DNA of 64,000 nucleotides from the NCBI RefSeq assembly GCF_001701025.1, contig NZ_CP016793.1, forward strand, positions 5,084,001-5,148,000, given 5' to 3'. Below, in pieces: positions 26,399-35,062 of the stretch. The position numbers and the translations under genes were made by a program. The notes beneath the pieces were generated by a model that saw nothing but the letters and a program-made list of their open reading frames with translations, made no database searches and had not been told where the DNA came from. This DNA is from Lentzea guizhouensis. Its GTDB lineage: Bacteria; Actinomycetota; Actinomycetes; Mycobacteriales; Pseudonocardiaceae. Position 1 is the first letter of the stretch, and the number at the start of each line of letters is the position of its first letter.

Positions 26399-28537
26399 AT
26401 GAGCACCGTGTTCACGACCTGCCCGCTGTGCGAGGCGACGTGCGGGCTGGAGCTGACGGTCGAGGGCGACCGCGTCACGAAGGTGCGCGGCGACCGCGAC
26501 GACGAGTTCAGCAAGGGGTTCATCTGCCCCAAGGGCGCCTCGCTCGGCACGCTCGACGCCGATCCCGACCGCCTGCGCACGCCGCTGGTCAAGCGTGCCG
26601 GCGAGTTCGTCGAGACCACCTGGGCGGAGGCGTTCGCGTACATCGACGAGCGGCTCAAGGACTTCCCCGACCGCGACGCCGTCGCGATGTACCTCGGCAA
26701 CCCGGTGGTGCACTCCCTCGCTGGCGGCCTTTACGCCGGACCGCTGCGCAAAGCGCTCGGCAGCCGCAACGTCTTCACCGCCAGCACGGTCGACCAGATG
26801 CCCAAACACGTCCAGTGCGGACACATGTACGGCAGCATCTTCTCGATCCCGGTGCCCGACATCGACCGCACCGACTTCATGCTGGTCCTCGGCGCGGACC
26901 CGTTCTCGTCCAACGGCAGCCTGTGGACGGTCCCGGACGCGCCGGGCCGGTTCCGCGAGCTGCAGCGGCGCGGCGGGTCGTTCGTCGTCGTCGACCCGCG
27001 CCGCAGCCGCACCGCCGCGGCCGCCGACCAGCACGTCGTCATCCGGCCGGGCACCGACGTGTTCCTGCTGCTGGCGTTGATCCACGAGCTGTTCGCCCAG
27101 GACCTGGTCGACCTGAAGGAACTCGCGGACCACGTCACCGACCACACGCCGGTCCGCGCGCTCGTCGCCGACTTCGGCCCGGACGCGGTGGCAGAACGGA
27201 CCGGCGTGGCCGCCGAGGTGATCCGCGCGCTGGCCCGCCGGCTCGCCACCGCCGACCGGGCAGCCGTCTACGGCCGCATCGGCACCACGACCGTCGAGTT
27301 CGGCACGATCGCGTCCTGGGCGGTCGACACGCTCAACGTCCTCACCGGCAACCTCGACCGGCCCGGTGGCGTGATGTGGCCGCTGCCCGCCCACAGCCGC
27401 CGAGGTTCCGGGCGGGGCAAGGGGTTCGGCATCGGCAGCTGGCACAGCCGGGTCAAGGGCCACCCCGAGGTGATGGGGGAGTTCCCGGCCGTCACACTGG
27501 TCGACGAGATCGAGACGCCCGGCGACGGCCAAGTGCGCGCGCTGTTCACGATCGGCGGCAACCCGGCGTTGTCGTTGCCGAACTCCGCACGCGTGAACGA
27601 CGCCCTCGCGTCGTTGGAGTTCATGGTCAGCGTCGACCCGTACCTCAACGAGACGACCAGGCACGCCGACGTCATCCTGCCCACGCCGCCGCCGTCCCGC
27701 CGTGCGCACTACGACCTCGCGTTCTTCAACAACTCCGTGCGCAACGTCGTGAAGTACTCGCGCGCACCGATCCCGTTGGAGCAGGACCGGGTCGACGAGA
27801 CGGACATCTTCTTCCGGCTCGCCACCATCTTCGGCGGCATGGGCCCGGCCGCCGACCTCGACGCCATCGCCGCGTTCCAGCTGGCGGAGCTGAAGACCAA
27901 GCTCGGGGCCGACTTCGAACCCGAGGGTGAGACCCGCGAGGAACGCCTGCTGGACCTCAAGCTCCGCACCGGCGCGTACGGGGTCTCGTTGCGGCAGCTG
28001 CTGGACAACCCGCACGGCATCGACCTCGGCCCGCTCACCTCACGCCTGCCGGAGATCCTGCGCACCGCGTCCGGCAAGGTCGAGCTCACGCCACAGGCCG
28101 TTGTGGACGACCTGCCGCGCGTGCTGGAGTCGTTGCGCACACCCGAGACCGAGATGGTCCTCGTCGGCCGCCGCCACCTGCGCACCAACAACTCCTGGAT
28201 GCACAACGTGCCCGCGCTGGTGAAGGGCAGGCCGTTGTGCACGCTGCTCGTCAACACCGGTGACGCCCGGCGGATCGGCCTGACCGACGGCGCCACCGCC
28301 CGGGTGACCTCGCGGGTAGGCAAGGTCGAGGTGCTCGTCGAGGTCACCGACGACATCGCGCCGGGTGTCGTGTCGATGCCGCACGGCTGGGGCCACGACC
28401 TGCCCGGCACGCGGATGACCGTGGCCCGTGAGCACGCCGGGGTGAACGTCAACCTGCTCACCGACGACCTCCGGATCGACCCGCTCTCCGGGACCGCCGT
28501 GCTCAACGGCACCCGCGTCCAGGTCGTGCCCGCCTGA
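26399..28537 (+). CDS. Molybdopterin-dependent oxidoreductase (single-subunit, 4Fe-4S)
   Basis: A 712-residue protein of the bis-MGD oxidoreductase family (formate dehydrogenase alpha/nitrate reductase superfamily). An N-terminal 4Fe-4S site is formed by C8, C11, C15 and C43 (CPLCEATC and FICPKG). Cofactor-binding regions follow: LVLGADPFSSNGSLW, VVVDPRRSRTAAAADQHVVI, GTDVFLLLALIHE, ALFTIGGNPALSLPN, HADVILPTPPPSRR, and the C-terminal MopB-CT beta barrel (LVGRRHLRTNNSWMHNVPAL, VNLLTDD). No separate electron-transfer subunit is encoded next to it, so its redox partner is unknown. Substrate cannot be deduced. ATG 26399 has GGAGCAAGGGGA upstream. An acyl-CoA synthetase gene follows after 44 bp. 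Confidence 0.88.
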   Translation: MSTVFTTCPLCEATCGLELTVEGDRVTKVRGDRDDEFSKGFICPKGASLGTLDADPDRLRTPLVKRAGEFVETTWAEAFAYIDERLKDFPDRDAVAMYLGNPVVHSLAGGLYAGPLRKALGSRNVFTASTVDQMPKHVQCGHMYGSIFSIPVPDIDRTDFMLVLGADPFSSNGSLWTVPDAPGRFRELQRRGGSFVVVDPRRSRTAAAADQHVVIRPGTDVFLLLALIHELFAQDLVDLKELADHVTDHTPVRALVADFGPDAVAERTGVAAEVIRALARRLATADRAAVYGRIGTTTVEFGTIASWAVDTLNVLTGNLDRPGGVMWPLPAHSRRGSGRGKGFGIGSWHSRVKGHPEVMGEFPAVTLVDEIETPGDGQVRALFTIGGNPALSLPNSARVNDALASLEFMVSVDPYLNETTRHADVILPTPPPSRRAHYDLAFFNNSVRNVVKYSRAPIPLEQDRVDETDIFFRLATIFGGMGPAADLDAIAAFQLAELKTKLGADFEPEGETREERLLDLKLRTGAYGVSLRQLLDNPHGIDLGPLTSRLPEILRTASGKVELTPQAVVDDLPRVLESLRTPETEMVLVGRRHLRTNNSWMHNVPALVKGRPLCTLLVNTGDARRIGLTDGATARVTSRVGKVEVLVEVTDDIAPGVVSMPHGWGHDLPGTRMTVAREHAGVNVNLLTDDLRIDPLSGTAVLNGTRVQVVPA

Positions 28538-28581
28538 ACCCTCCCGCCCGAACCCCCGCCCCGACGCGCGTAGGAGCCGCA

Positions 28582-30363
28582 ATGACCGCAGGAGTCACCA
28601 GCCCGAACGCGGTGAAAGCCGTGCGCCGCATCGCCGACCTGCCGTTCCTCGCGGAGCAGGCGTACGGCGACGCGGTGGCGTGGCGGTTCAAGCAGCACGG
28701 CGAGTGGCACCGGCAGACCTACGCCGAGGTCTCCGAGCAGGTGCTGGACCTCGCCTCCGGGTTCGTCCACGCCGGACTGTCCTCAGGCGACCGGGTGTGC
28801 GTGCTCGCCGGCACCCGGCACGAGTGGGTCGCGGTCGAGCTGGCCGTGCTCGCGGCCGGCGGCATCGTCGTGCCGATCTACCCGTCCAGCACGGCGGAGG
28901 AGGTCGCCTGGGTGGTCGGCAACTCCGGAGCGTCCATCGTGGTCGCCGAGGACGAGGCGCAGTGCGTCAAGGTCGACGTCGTGCGCGACGGGCTCCCCGA
29001 GCTGCGCGCGGTCTACACGATCGAGCCCGCCGGTGACCGGCCGACGGTCGCCGACCTGCGCGACACCGGCCGCACCTCGCCGCTGGCCGCCGAGCTGGAC
29101 GCGCGCAGGGCCGCGGTGAAGCCCGACGACCCGAGCCTGATCATCTACACCTCCGGCACCACCGGGCCGCCCAAGGGCTGCGTGCTGACCAGCGCGAACT
29201 GGGTCACGCTGTGCCGGCTGGCCGAGGAGACGCGGATCGACGCCATGCAGGGCACGGTCTACCTGTTCCTGCCGCTGGCACACGTCTTCGCGCAGATCGT
29301 CATGTTCGGCACGATGTACCGCGGCGGCGAGCTGGCGTTCTACGGCGGCGACATGAAGGCGGTCGTGCCCGAGCTGGCCGAGGTCAAGCCGACGTTCCTG
29401 CCGTCGGTGCCCAGGATCTTCGAGAAGATCTACACGTTCGTCACCGGCGCGGTCGACCCGGCGCAACTGTCCCAGGCGGTCACCCTCGGGCTGGAGGTGC
29501 GGCGCCGCAAGGCCGCGGGCGAACCGGTGCCCGCCGAGATGGCGGCGGCGTTCGACCAGGTCGACGCGCTGTTCGCGAACGTGCGCGCGGTGTTCGGCGG
29601 GCGGCTGCAGCAGGCGTTGTCCGGTGCCGCGCCGATCTCCCCCGAGGTGCTGCAGTTCTTCCACGCCGCCGGGGTGCCGGTGCTGGAGGGCTACGGCATG
29701 ACCGAGTCCACTGCGGTCGGCACCATCAACACGTTGGAGAGTTTCAAACTCGGCTCGGTCGGCGCCACCGGCGTGGCGGGCCTGGAGATGAAGCTCGGCG
29801 AGGACGGTGAGCTGCTGATGCGCGGCCCGCACGTCTTCGGGGGCTACTGGCGCGACCCGGAGGCGACGGCGGAGACGATCCGGGACGGCTGGCTGCACAC
29901 CGGTGACCTCGGCGAGATCGACGCGGACGGTTTCGTGACGATCACCGGGCGCAAGAAGGACATCATCATCACCGCGGGCGGCAAGAACATCGCGCCCGCC
30001 AACGTGGAGAACGTGTTGCGGCAGTCGCGGTGGATCTCGCACGCGGTGCTCTACGGCGACCGCAAGCCCTTCTGTGTGGCTCTGATCACACTGGATGCGG
30101 ACGAGATCGCCGCGTGGGCCACGTCGCGTGGACTTCCTTCTGACGTTGAGTCACTGGTGGGTCACCCGGACGTGCGAGCGCTGGTGCAGGAAGTCGTTGA
30201 CGAAGCGAACTCGCACTTCGCCAGTGTTTCCCAGGTGAAGAAGTTCGTCCTCCTGGCAAGGGACCTGTCGCAGGAGGTAGGCGAGCTCACGCCCACGTTG
30301 AAGGTCAAACGTGGTGTGGTGCACCGTCTTCACGCTGAGTTGTACGAAGGCCTCTACGTGTAA
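28582..30363 (+). CDS. Long-chain fatty acid-CoA ligase (FadD15-type AMP-binding enzyme)
   Basis: A 593-residue ANL-superfamily ligase. The P-loop LIIYTSGTTGPPKGC, the A5 motif EGYGMTESTAVG, GWLHTGDLGEIDADGFVTIT then GRKKDIIITAGGKNIAP, and VYLFLPLAHVFAQ identify a long-chain acyl-CoA synthetase of the FadD15/ACSL type, which activates fatty acids with ATP and CoA through an acyl-adenylate. The C-terminal catalytic Lys lies in ELTPTLKVKRGVVHRLH. Length is normal. It follows the molybdopterin enzyme at 44 bp and is probably co-transcribed. A strong terminator-like hairpin at 30481-30533 closes the unit. Confidence 0.92.
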   Translation: MTAGVTSPNAVKAVRRIADLPFLAEQAYGDAVAWRFKQHGEWHRQTYAEVSEQVLDLASGFVHAGLSSGDRVCVLAGTRHEWVAVELAVLAAGGIVVPIYPSSTAEEVAWVVGNSGASIVVAEDEAQCVKVDVVRDGLPELRAVYTIEPAGDRPTVADLRDTGRTSPLAAELDARRAAVKPDDPSLIIYTSGTTGPPKGCVLTSANWVTLCRLAEETRIDAMQGTVYLFLPLAHVFAQIVMFGTMYRGGELAFYGGDMKAVVPELAEVKPTFLPSVPRIFEKIYTFVTGAVDPAQLSQAVTLGLEVRRRKAAGEPVPAEMAAAFDQVDALFANVRAVFGGRLQQALSGAAPISPEVLQFFHAAGVPVLEGYGMTESTAVGTINTLESFKLGSVGATGVAGLEMKLGEDGELLMRGPHVFGGYWRDPEATAETIRDGWLHTGDLGEIDADGFVTITGRKKDIIITAGGKNIAPANVENVLRQSRWISHAVLYGDRKPFCVALITLDADEIAAWATSRGLPSDVESLVGHPDVRALVQEVVDEANSHFASVSQVKKFVLLARDLSQEVGELTPTLKVKRGVVHRLHAELYEGLYV

Positions 30364-30480
30364 CCCGTACGTACGAGAATCCAAAAACAGGTACATCCAC
30401 CCTGGCTTATTTCCCCGTCCCAGGGCAGAGTGGAACACCAGCGGCACATGGCCCCCTCCCCCCTCGGGCCCGCCGCTTTC

Positions 30481-30533
30481 GCGGCCCCGGCTTTCAGCGC
30501 ACTCCCCCCAGGCGCTGGCCGGGGCCGCCTTTT
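30481..30533. terminator. Long hairpin with T-tract, probably bidirectional terminator
   Basis: An 11-bp perfect inverted repeat (gcggccccggc at 30481-30491 with gccggggccgc at 30518-30528) encloses an inner stem cagcgc/gcgctg (30495-30500/30512-30517). It is followed by TTTT at 30530-30533. It lies between the convergent acyl-CoA ligase and LacI genes, next to the LacI stop codon. Confidence 0.85.
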
Positions 30534-31516
30534 CACCTCTTGGGCGGCGTGGTGGTCCCGCGCACGACCAGCTGCGTCTCCAGCACGACCTGCGGCACCT
30601 CGGTGTTGTCGGAGTCCAGCCAGTCCAGCAAGAGATTCACCGCCGTCCGTCCTGCTTGGGCAACGGGCATCGCGACGGTGGTGAGCGCGGGGCAGCACAG
30701 CGCCGCGTACGTCAGGTCGTCGAACCCCGTCACCGACACGTCGCCGGGCACCGAGATCCCGCGGTCCCGCAACCGCGCCAGCACACCCAGCGCCATGATG
30801 TCGTTGTAGGCGATGACCGCGGTCGTGCCGGCCGCCACGGCCAGATCCGCCGCCTGCAGGCCACCTTCGTAGCGCGGCGCGAACGGCCCGAGGTCGGCCA
30901 GGTCCACGCCGTGCCTGGCCACCGCCGACATCAGGCCGCGCCGGCGCTCCTGGTTGGACCACGACGTGCGCGGCCCGTTCAGGTAGGCGATCCGCTGGTG
31001 CCCCAACGCGACGAGGTGCTCGACGACCGCCTGCACGCCATCGGACGAGTCCATCAACACCGCCGGCACACCGGGCAGCCGCCGGTTCAGCAGCACCAGC
31101 GACGTCGCCCCGGCCGCCTCGCGGACCTGCGAGTCCTCCAGGCCCGGCGCGCACAGCACGACACCGTCGACCTGCTTCGCCATGGCGTGCACCAGCTTGG
31201 CCTCCGCGACCGGGTCCTCGTCGCTGTCGGCCACGAACACCGCGTAGTCGGCCTGCGCCGCCCGCGCCTGCACGGCCTTGAGCACCCCCGTGAAGAACGG
31301 GTTGTCGAGGTCGGGCACGACGATGCCGATGTTGCCGGTCTTGCCCGTGATCAGTCCCCGCGCGGCGCGGTTGGGCTGGTACCCGAGCTCCGTGGCAGCG
31401 GCCAGCACGCGCGTCCTCGTCTCCGGCCGCACGAGCTCCGGAGAGGTCAGCGCACGCGAAACGGTGGCGACCGACACGTGCGCCCTGCGTGCCACGTCGC
31501 GGATGGTCACTGCCAC
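30533..31516 (-). CDS. LacI-family transcriptional regulator
   Basis: A 327-residue repressor from GTG 31516 (GCGAGG upstream). The N-terminal HTH and hinge helix are typical: VTIRDVARRAHVSVATVSRA, LTSPELVRPETRTRVLAAAT, ELGYQPNRAARGL. The periplasmic-binding-like domain has IGIVVPDLDNPFFTGVLKAV, PAVLMDSSDGVQAVVEHLVA, GHQRIAYLNGP and YNDIMALGVLARLRDRGISV then PGDVSVTGFDD. LacI proteins bind a sugar or nucleoside ligand and repress neighbouring catabolic genes, but no sugar gene is next to it, so the ligand and targets are unknown; the sugar-acid operon at 33356-36598 has its own GntR regulator. Confidence 0.93.
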   Translation of the reverse strand: MAVTIRDVARRAHVSVATVSRALTSPELVRPETRTRVLAAATELGYQPNRAARGLITGKTGNIGIVVPDLDNPFFTGVLKAVQARAAQADYAVFVADSDEDPVAEAKLVHAMAKQVDGVVLCAPGLEDSQVREAAGATSLVLLNRRLPGVPAVLMDSSDGVQAVVEHLVALGHQRIAYLNGPRTSWSNQERRRGLMSAVARHGVDLADLGPFAPRYEGGLQAADLAVAAGTTAVIAYNDIMALGVLARLRDRGISVPGDVSVTGFDDLTYAALCCPALTTVAMPVAQAGRTAVNLLLDWLDSDNTEVPQVVLETQLVVRGTTTPPKR

Positions 31517-31817
31517 TGGTTACCTCGCCTCAGCCGCCGGTTGATCCAATCATGACCTGTCCGGCGCTGAGAGCGGTCTCCGAGCCGGGTCACGAGCCGG
31601 GCGGGGTTCACGAACTTCAGCGCGACCACCAGCAGGACCGGCGTGGAACCGGTGCAGGTCACCGCCATCGAGCCGGCCATCTGCTGTGGCCTGATCCCCG
31701 CCGACGGGAAAACGCTGACCGCCCGGAACCGCTGGCTCCTGTTCGCCCCCAGCGTCGCCGTACAACCCCAAGCCGCGCAACCCAACCCGCGCGGCCCCGA
31801 GCCGCACAACCCCCCGA
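31517..31817. other. Intergenic stretch with no recognised gene
   Basis: About 300 bases between the LacI and TetR genes, both on the minus strand. Short open frames exist on both strands, but none shows family motifs, a convincing ribosome site or normal residue composition. It should contain the LacI promoter. No strong hairpin with a T-tract was found. Confidence 0.5.
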
Positions 31818-32369
31818 TCAGGCGCGCAGACCGTCCAGCAGCAGCGCGATCACCCGTCGCGGCTCGTACCGCTCATCCGCCTGCCCGATGCAGAGGTTCC
31901 CGATCCCGCGCATCAGCTCGTACGGCCGCACATCCGCCCGGATCTCCCCGGCCGCCGCAGCCGCATCGAGCAGCTGCCGGCACACCGGCCCCAACGTGTC
32001 GAGGAAGTACGCGTGCAACGACGCGAACCCGCTGTCGTCGGACTGCAACGCCTGCGCCAGACCGTGTTTGGTCACCAGGAAGTCGACGAACAGGTCGATC
32101 CACCGTCGCAATGCGACATACGGGGACCCGCCGCCCGCCAGCAGTTCCGGGCCCGCCGCCGCGCACGACTCGACCTGGTGGCGGTACACGGCGACGACGA
32201 GGTCCGCGCGGGTGGGGAAGTGGCGGTAGATGGTGCCCATGCCGACGCCCGCCTCGGCCGCGATCTCCCGGATCGGGGCGTCGACGCCGGAGCGGACGAA
32301 CACGGCGGCCGCGGCGGCGAGCAGGGTCTGCTCGTTGCGCACGGCGTCGGACCGCTTGCGTGGGGGCAC
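31818..32369 (-). CDS. TetR-family transcriptional regulator
   Basis: A 183-residue regulator from GTG 32369 (GGAG six bases upstream). The TetR HTH is clear: LAAAAAVFVRSGVDAPIREI, AAEAGVGMGTIYRHFPTRAD, LVVAVYRHQVES. The C-terminal ligand domain (WIDLFVDFLVTKHGLAQALQ, IGNLCIGQADERYEPRRVIA) belongs to the group with an SBD-like helix pattern. It is divergent from the hydrolase gene at 32472; a palindrome-rich region between them probably carries its operator. The likely role is to repress the hydrolase and itself until a small ligand binds. Confidence 0.93.
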   Translation of the reverse strand: MPPRKRSDAVRNEQTLLAAAAAVFVRSGVDAPIREIAAEAGVGMGTIYRHFPTRADLVVAVYRHQVESCAAAGPELLAGGGSPYVALRRWIDLFVDFLVTKHGLAQALQSDDSGFASLHAYFLDTLGPVCRQLLDAAAAAGEIRADVRPYELMRGIGNLCIGQADERYEPRRVIALLLDGLRA

Positions 32370-32391
32370 GGGACTCCCTTCCGAGGGGCGG

Positions 32392-32441
32392 TTGACAAAG
32401 CGGAACACTGCTCCGTATCGTTCCGGAACGTCGCTCCGCTT
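32392..32441 (+). promoter_or_regulatory. Hydrolase promoter with TetR operator-like palindromes
   Basis: TTGACA (32392-32397) and TATCGT (32416-32421) are separated by 18 bp. Overlapping them are a perfect 12-bp palindrome cgttccggaacg (32419-32430) and outer arms aagcgga (32398-32404)/tccgctt (32435-32441). The arrangement lets a TetR dimer block the promoter of the gene at 32472 and the divergent tetR. Confidence 0.65.
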
Positions 32442-32471
32442 GGTGTGGCGAGCATACTCGAAGGGAACGTC

Positions 32472-33359
32472 ATGACCGTCTTCACGGTGAGCCCGATCGT
32501 GCTGCAGGTGCCCGGAAGGCCCGTTGACCTGCAGCTGAAGGTCTCCGCGCCGACCGAGGGCACTGGGCTGCCGATCATCCTTCTGTCCCACGGGCAGGGC
32601 TACTCCCACCACCTCTCCTCGCTGCACGGCTACGGGCCGCTGGCCGACTACTGGGCCGAGCAGGGCTTCGTGGTCATCCAGCCGACGCACCTCAGCTCCC
32701 GCACGCTGAACCTGCCCGCGGACACCCCCGGCGCGCCGATGTTCTGGCGGGAACGGGCCGAGGACATGTCCACCGTCATCGACCGGCTCGACGAGGTCGT
32801 GAAAGCCGTGCCGCAGCTGGAGAACCGGCTCGACACCGGCAGGATCGCCGTCGCCGGGCACTCGATGGGCGGGCACACCGCGAGCCTGCTGCTCGGCATG
32901 ACCACCGAGGGCGTCAGCCTGCGGGAGCCGAGGATCAAGGCCGGCGTGCTGCTCGGGGCGACCGGGCGGGGTGACGCGGTCACCGACGTCGTCAGGGAGA
33001 ACTACGGGTTCATGGCGTCCGTGGACTTCACCACGATGACCACGCCCGCACTCGTGGTGGCCGGCGACAACGACGCCTCCGGGCACCTCACGACCGCCGG
33101 GCCGGACTGGCACGCCGACCCGTACCACCTGGCACCGGGCCGCAAGTCGCTGCTCACGCTGGTCGGCGGCGAGCACGGGCTCGGTGGCGTCTCCGGCTAC
33201 GACGTCGCCGAGACCACGGACGAGAGCCCCGAACGCATGCACGCCGTCCGCGAGCTCGCGGCCGCGTACCTGCGCACGGAGCTTCACGGCAGCAGCGACT
33301 GGCAGGACGCCCAGGAGAAGCTCGACCCCGCCATGGGCAGTGTCGTGTCCAAGGGCTAG
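32472..33359 (+). CDS. Alpha/beta-hydrolase (chlorophyllase/dienelactone-hydrolase-like)
   Basis: A 295-residue cytoplasmic alpha/beta-hydrolase. The strand LPIILLSHGQGYSHHLSSLH, the nucleophile elbow GHSMGGH (IAVAGHSMGGHTASLLLGMT), an acid in ALVVAGDNDASGHL and the late His in LVGGEHGLGG form a plausible catalytic triad. No signal peptide. The family acts on esters or similar small substrates; the substrate is unknown. It is divergent from tetR with an operator-like region, suggesting ligand-induced expression, for example detoxification of an ester. Its TAG stop (33357-33359) shares the palindrome CTAG with the stop of the convergent dehydratase gene. Confidence 0.88.
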   Translation: MTVFTVSPIVLQVPGRPVDLQLKVSAPTEGTGLPIILLSHGQGYSHHLSSLHGYGPLADYWAEQGFVVIQPTHLSSRTLNLPADTPGAPMFWRERAEDMSTVIDRLDEVVKAVPQLENRLDTGRIAVAGHSMGGHTASLLLGMTTEGVSLREPRIKAGVLLGATGRGDAVTDVVRENYGFMASVDFTTMTTPALVVAGDNDASGHLTTAGPDWHADPYHLAPGRKSLLTLVGGEHGLGGVSGYDVAETTDESPERMHAVRELAAAYLRTELHGSSDWQDAQEKLDPAMGSVVSKG

Positions 33360-35062
33360 TGCGCGTTGGGCTCCGGGTTGCGGCCCGGACGCGACAGGAA
33401 CTCGAAGTCGCAGCCCTCGTTCGCCTGCGTGATGTGCTCCTGGTACAGCGCGCCGTACCCGCGTTCGAACCTCGGCGCCGGCTCGACCCACGCGGCCCGC
33501 CGCCGGGCCATCTCCTCGTCGGAGATCTCCACGCGCAGCACCCGCGCCTCGACGTCCAGCGTCACCAGGTCGCCGTCGCGCACCAGCGCCAGCGGACCAC
33601 CGACGTGCGCCTCCGGTGCCACGTGCAGAACGCAGGCACCGTAGGAAGTTCCGCTCATCCGGGCGTCCGAGACCCGGAGCATGTCCCGGACACCCTCGCG
33701 CAGCAGCTTGTCCGGTATCGGCAGCATCCCGTACTCCGGCATGCCGGGCCCGCCCTTCGGGCCACCACCCGCCAGCACGATCACCGAGTCCTTCGCGACC
33801 TCCAGCGAAGGCGAGTCGATGCGCGCCTGCAGGTCCTGGTAGCCGTGGAAGACCACCGCCGGACCGGTGTGCTTCCACAGGGCGGGGTCGGCCGCCACGT
33901 ACTTGATCACCGCGCCGTCCGGTGCGAGGTTGCCGCGCAGCACGGCCAGTCCGCCCTCGGGCGAGACCGGGTCCGACAGCGGCCGGATCACCGCGGGGTC
34001 GTGCACCTCGGCACCTTCGAGGTCCGCGCCGAACGTGCGGCCCGTGACGGTGATCCGCTCGAGGTGCAACGAGTCCCGCAACCGCGAGAGCAGTCCGCGC
34101 AACCCGCCGGCGTAGTAGAAGTCCTCCATGAGGTGCTCACCGGCGGGTTGCACGGACGCGAGCACCGGCACCTCCCGCGACAACCGGTCGAAGTCGTCCA
34201 GCGACAACGGGATCTGCGACCGCCCGGCCATCGCGATCAGGTGGATGTACGAGTTCGTCGAACCACCCAACGCCAGCACGGTCCTGACCGCGTCCTCGTA
34301 CGCCTCAGCGGAAAGGACGTCGCCGATCGTCAGACCCTCGCGGACCATCTCGACCACCCGCATGCCCGAGGCCGCCGCCATCCGGTGGTGGGCCGAGTCC
34401 ACGGCCGGGATCGACGACGCCCCCGGCAAGGTGAGTCCCAGCGCCTCGGCCGCCGCGGTCATCGTCGACGCCGTGCCCATCGTCATGCACGTGCCGGGGG
34501 AGCGGGCCAGCCCTGACTGGATCTCCGCCCAGTCGGCGGACGTGATCTTTCCCGCCCGCTTCTCGTCCCAGAACCGCCACATGTCGGTGCCGGACGCGAG
34601 CTTCTGCCCGCGCCAGTGCCCGCGCAGCATCGGCCCGGCCGGCACGAAGACCGTGGGCAGACCGGCGGAAGCGGCACCCATCAGCAACGCCGGCGTGGTC
34701 TTGTCGCAGCCGCCCATCAGCACCGCGCCGTCGACCGGGTACGAGCGGAGGATCTCCTCCGTCTCCATCGACAACATGTTGCGGTACAACATCGGCGTCG
34801 GTTTCTGGTACGTCTCCGACAGCGTCGACACCGGGAACTCCAGCGGAAAACCGCCCGCCTCCCACACCCCGCGTTCGACCTGCTGCGCGCGCTCGCGCAA
34901 ATGCATGTGGCACGGGTTGATGCCGCTCCACGTGTTCAAGATCGCGATGACGGGCTTGCCGAGGTGTTCAGCCGGGTTCACGCCGAGCTGGCGCATGCGC
35001 GCGTTGTGCGAGAACGCCCGCAGCCCTTCGCCGTCGAACCACTCACCGCTGCGCAAGCTCAC
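33356..35062 (-). CDS. IlvD/Edd-family dehydratase (sugar-acid dehydratase, arabonate dehydratase-like)
   Basis: A 568-residue Fe-S dehydratase starting at GTG 35062, which overlaps the stop of the DapA-like gene (GTGA). Family marks are LRAFSHNARMRQLGVNPAEH, NTWSGINPCHMHLRERAQQV, LMGGCDKTTPALLMG, SPGTCMTMGTASTMTAAAEA, LALGGSTNSYIHLIAMAG and DARMSGTSYGACVLHVAPEA. The three cluster cysteines are in NPCH, GGCDKT and PGTCMTMG. Fusion or partner with a DapA-like enzyme and a GntR regulator indicates sugar-acid (for example L-arabonate, D-galactonate or similar) dehydration rather than branched-chain amino-acid synthesis. The exact sugar cannot be read from sequence. Confidence 0.92.
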   Translation of the reverse strand: MSLRSGEWFDGEGLRAFSHNARMRQLGVNPAEHLGKPVIAILNTWSGINPCHMHLRERAQQVERGVWEAGGFPLEFPVSTLSETYQKPTPMLYRNMLSMETEEILRSYPVDGAVLMGGCDKTTPALLMGAASAGLPTVFVPAGPMLRGHWRGQKLASGTDMWRFWDEKRAGKITSADWAEIQSGLARSPGTCMTMGTASTMTAAAEALGLTLPGASSIPAVDSAHHRMAAASGMRVVEMVREGLTIGDVLSAEAYEDAVRTVLALGGSTNSYIHLIAMAGRSQIPLSLDDFDRLSREVPVLASVQPAGEHLMEDFYYAGGLRGLLSRLRDSLHLERITVTGRTFGADLEGAEVHDPAVIRPLSDPVSPEGGLAVLRGNLAPDGAVIKYVAADPALWKHTGPAVVFHGYQDLQARIDSPSLEVAKDSVIVLAGGGPKGGPGMPEYGMLPIPDKLLREGVRDMLRVSDARMSGTSYGACVLHVAPEAHVGGPLALVRDGDLVTLDVEARVLRVEISDEEMARRRAAWVEPAPRFERGYGALYQEHITQANEGCDFEFLSRPGRNPEPNAH

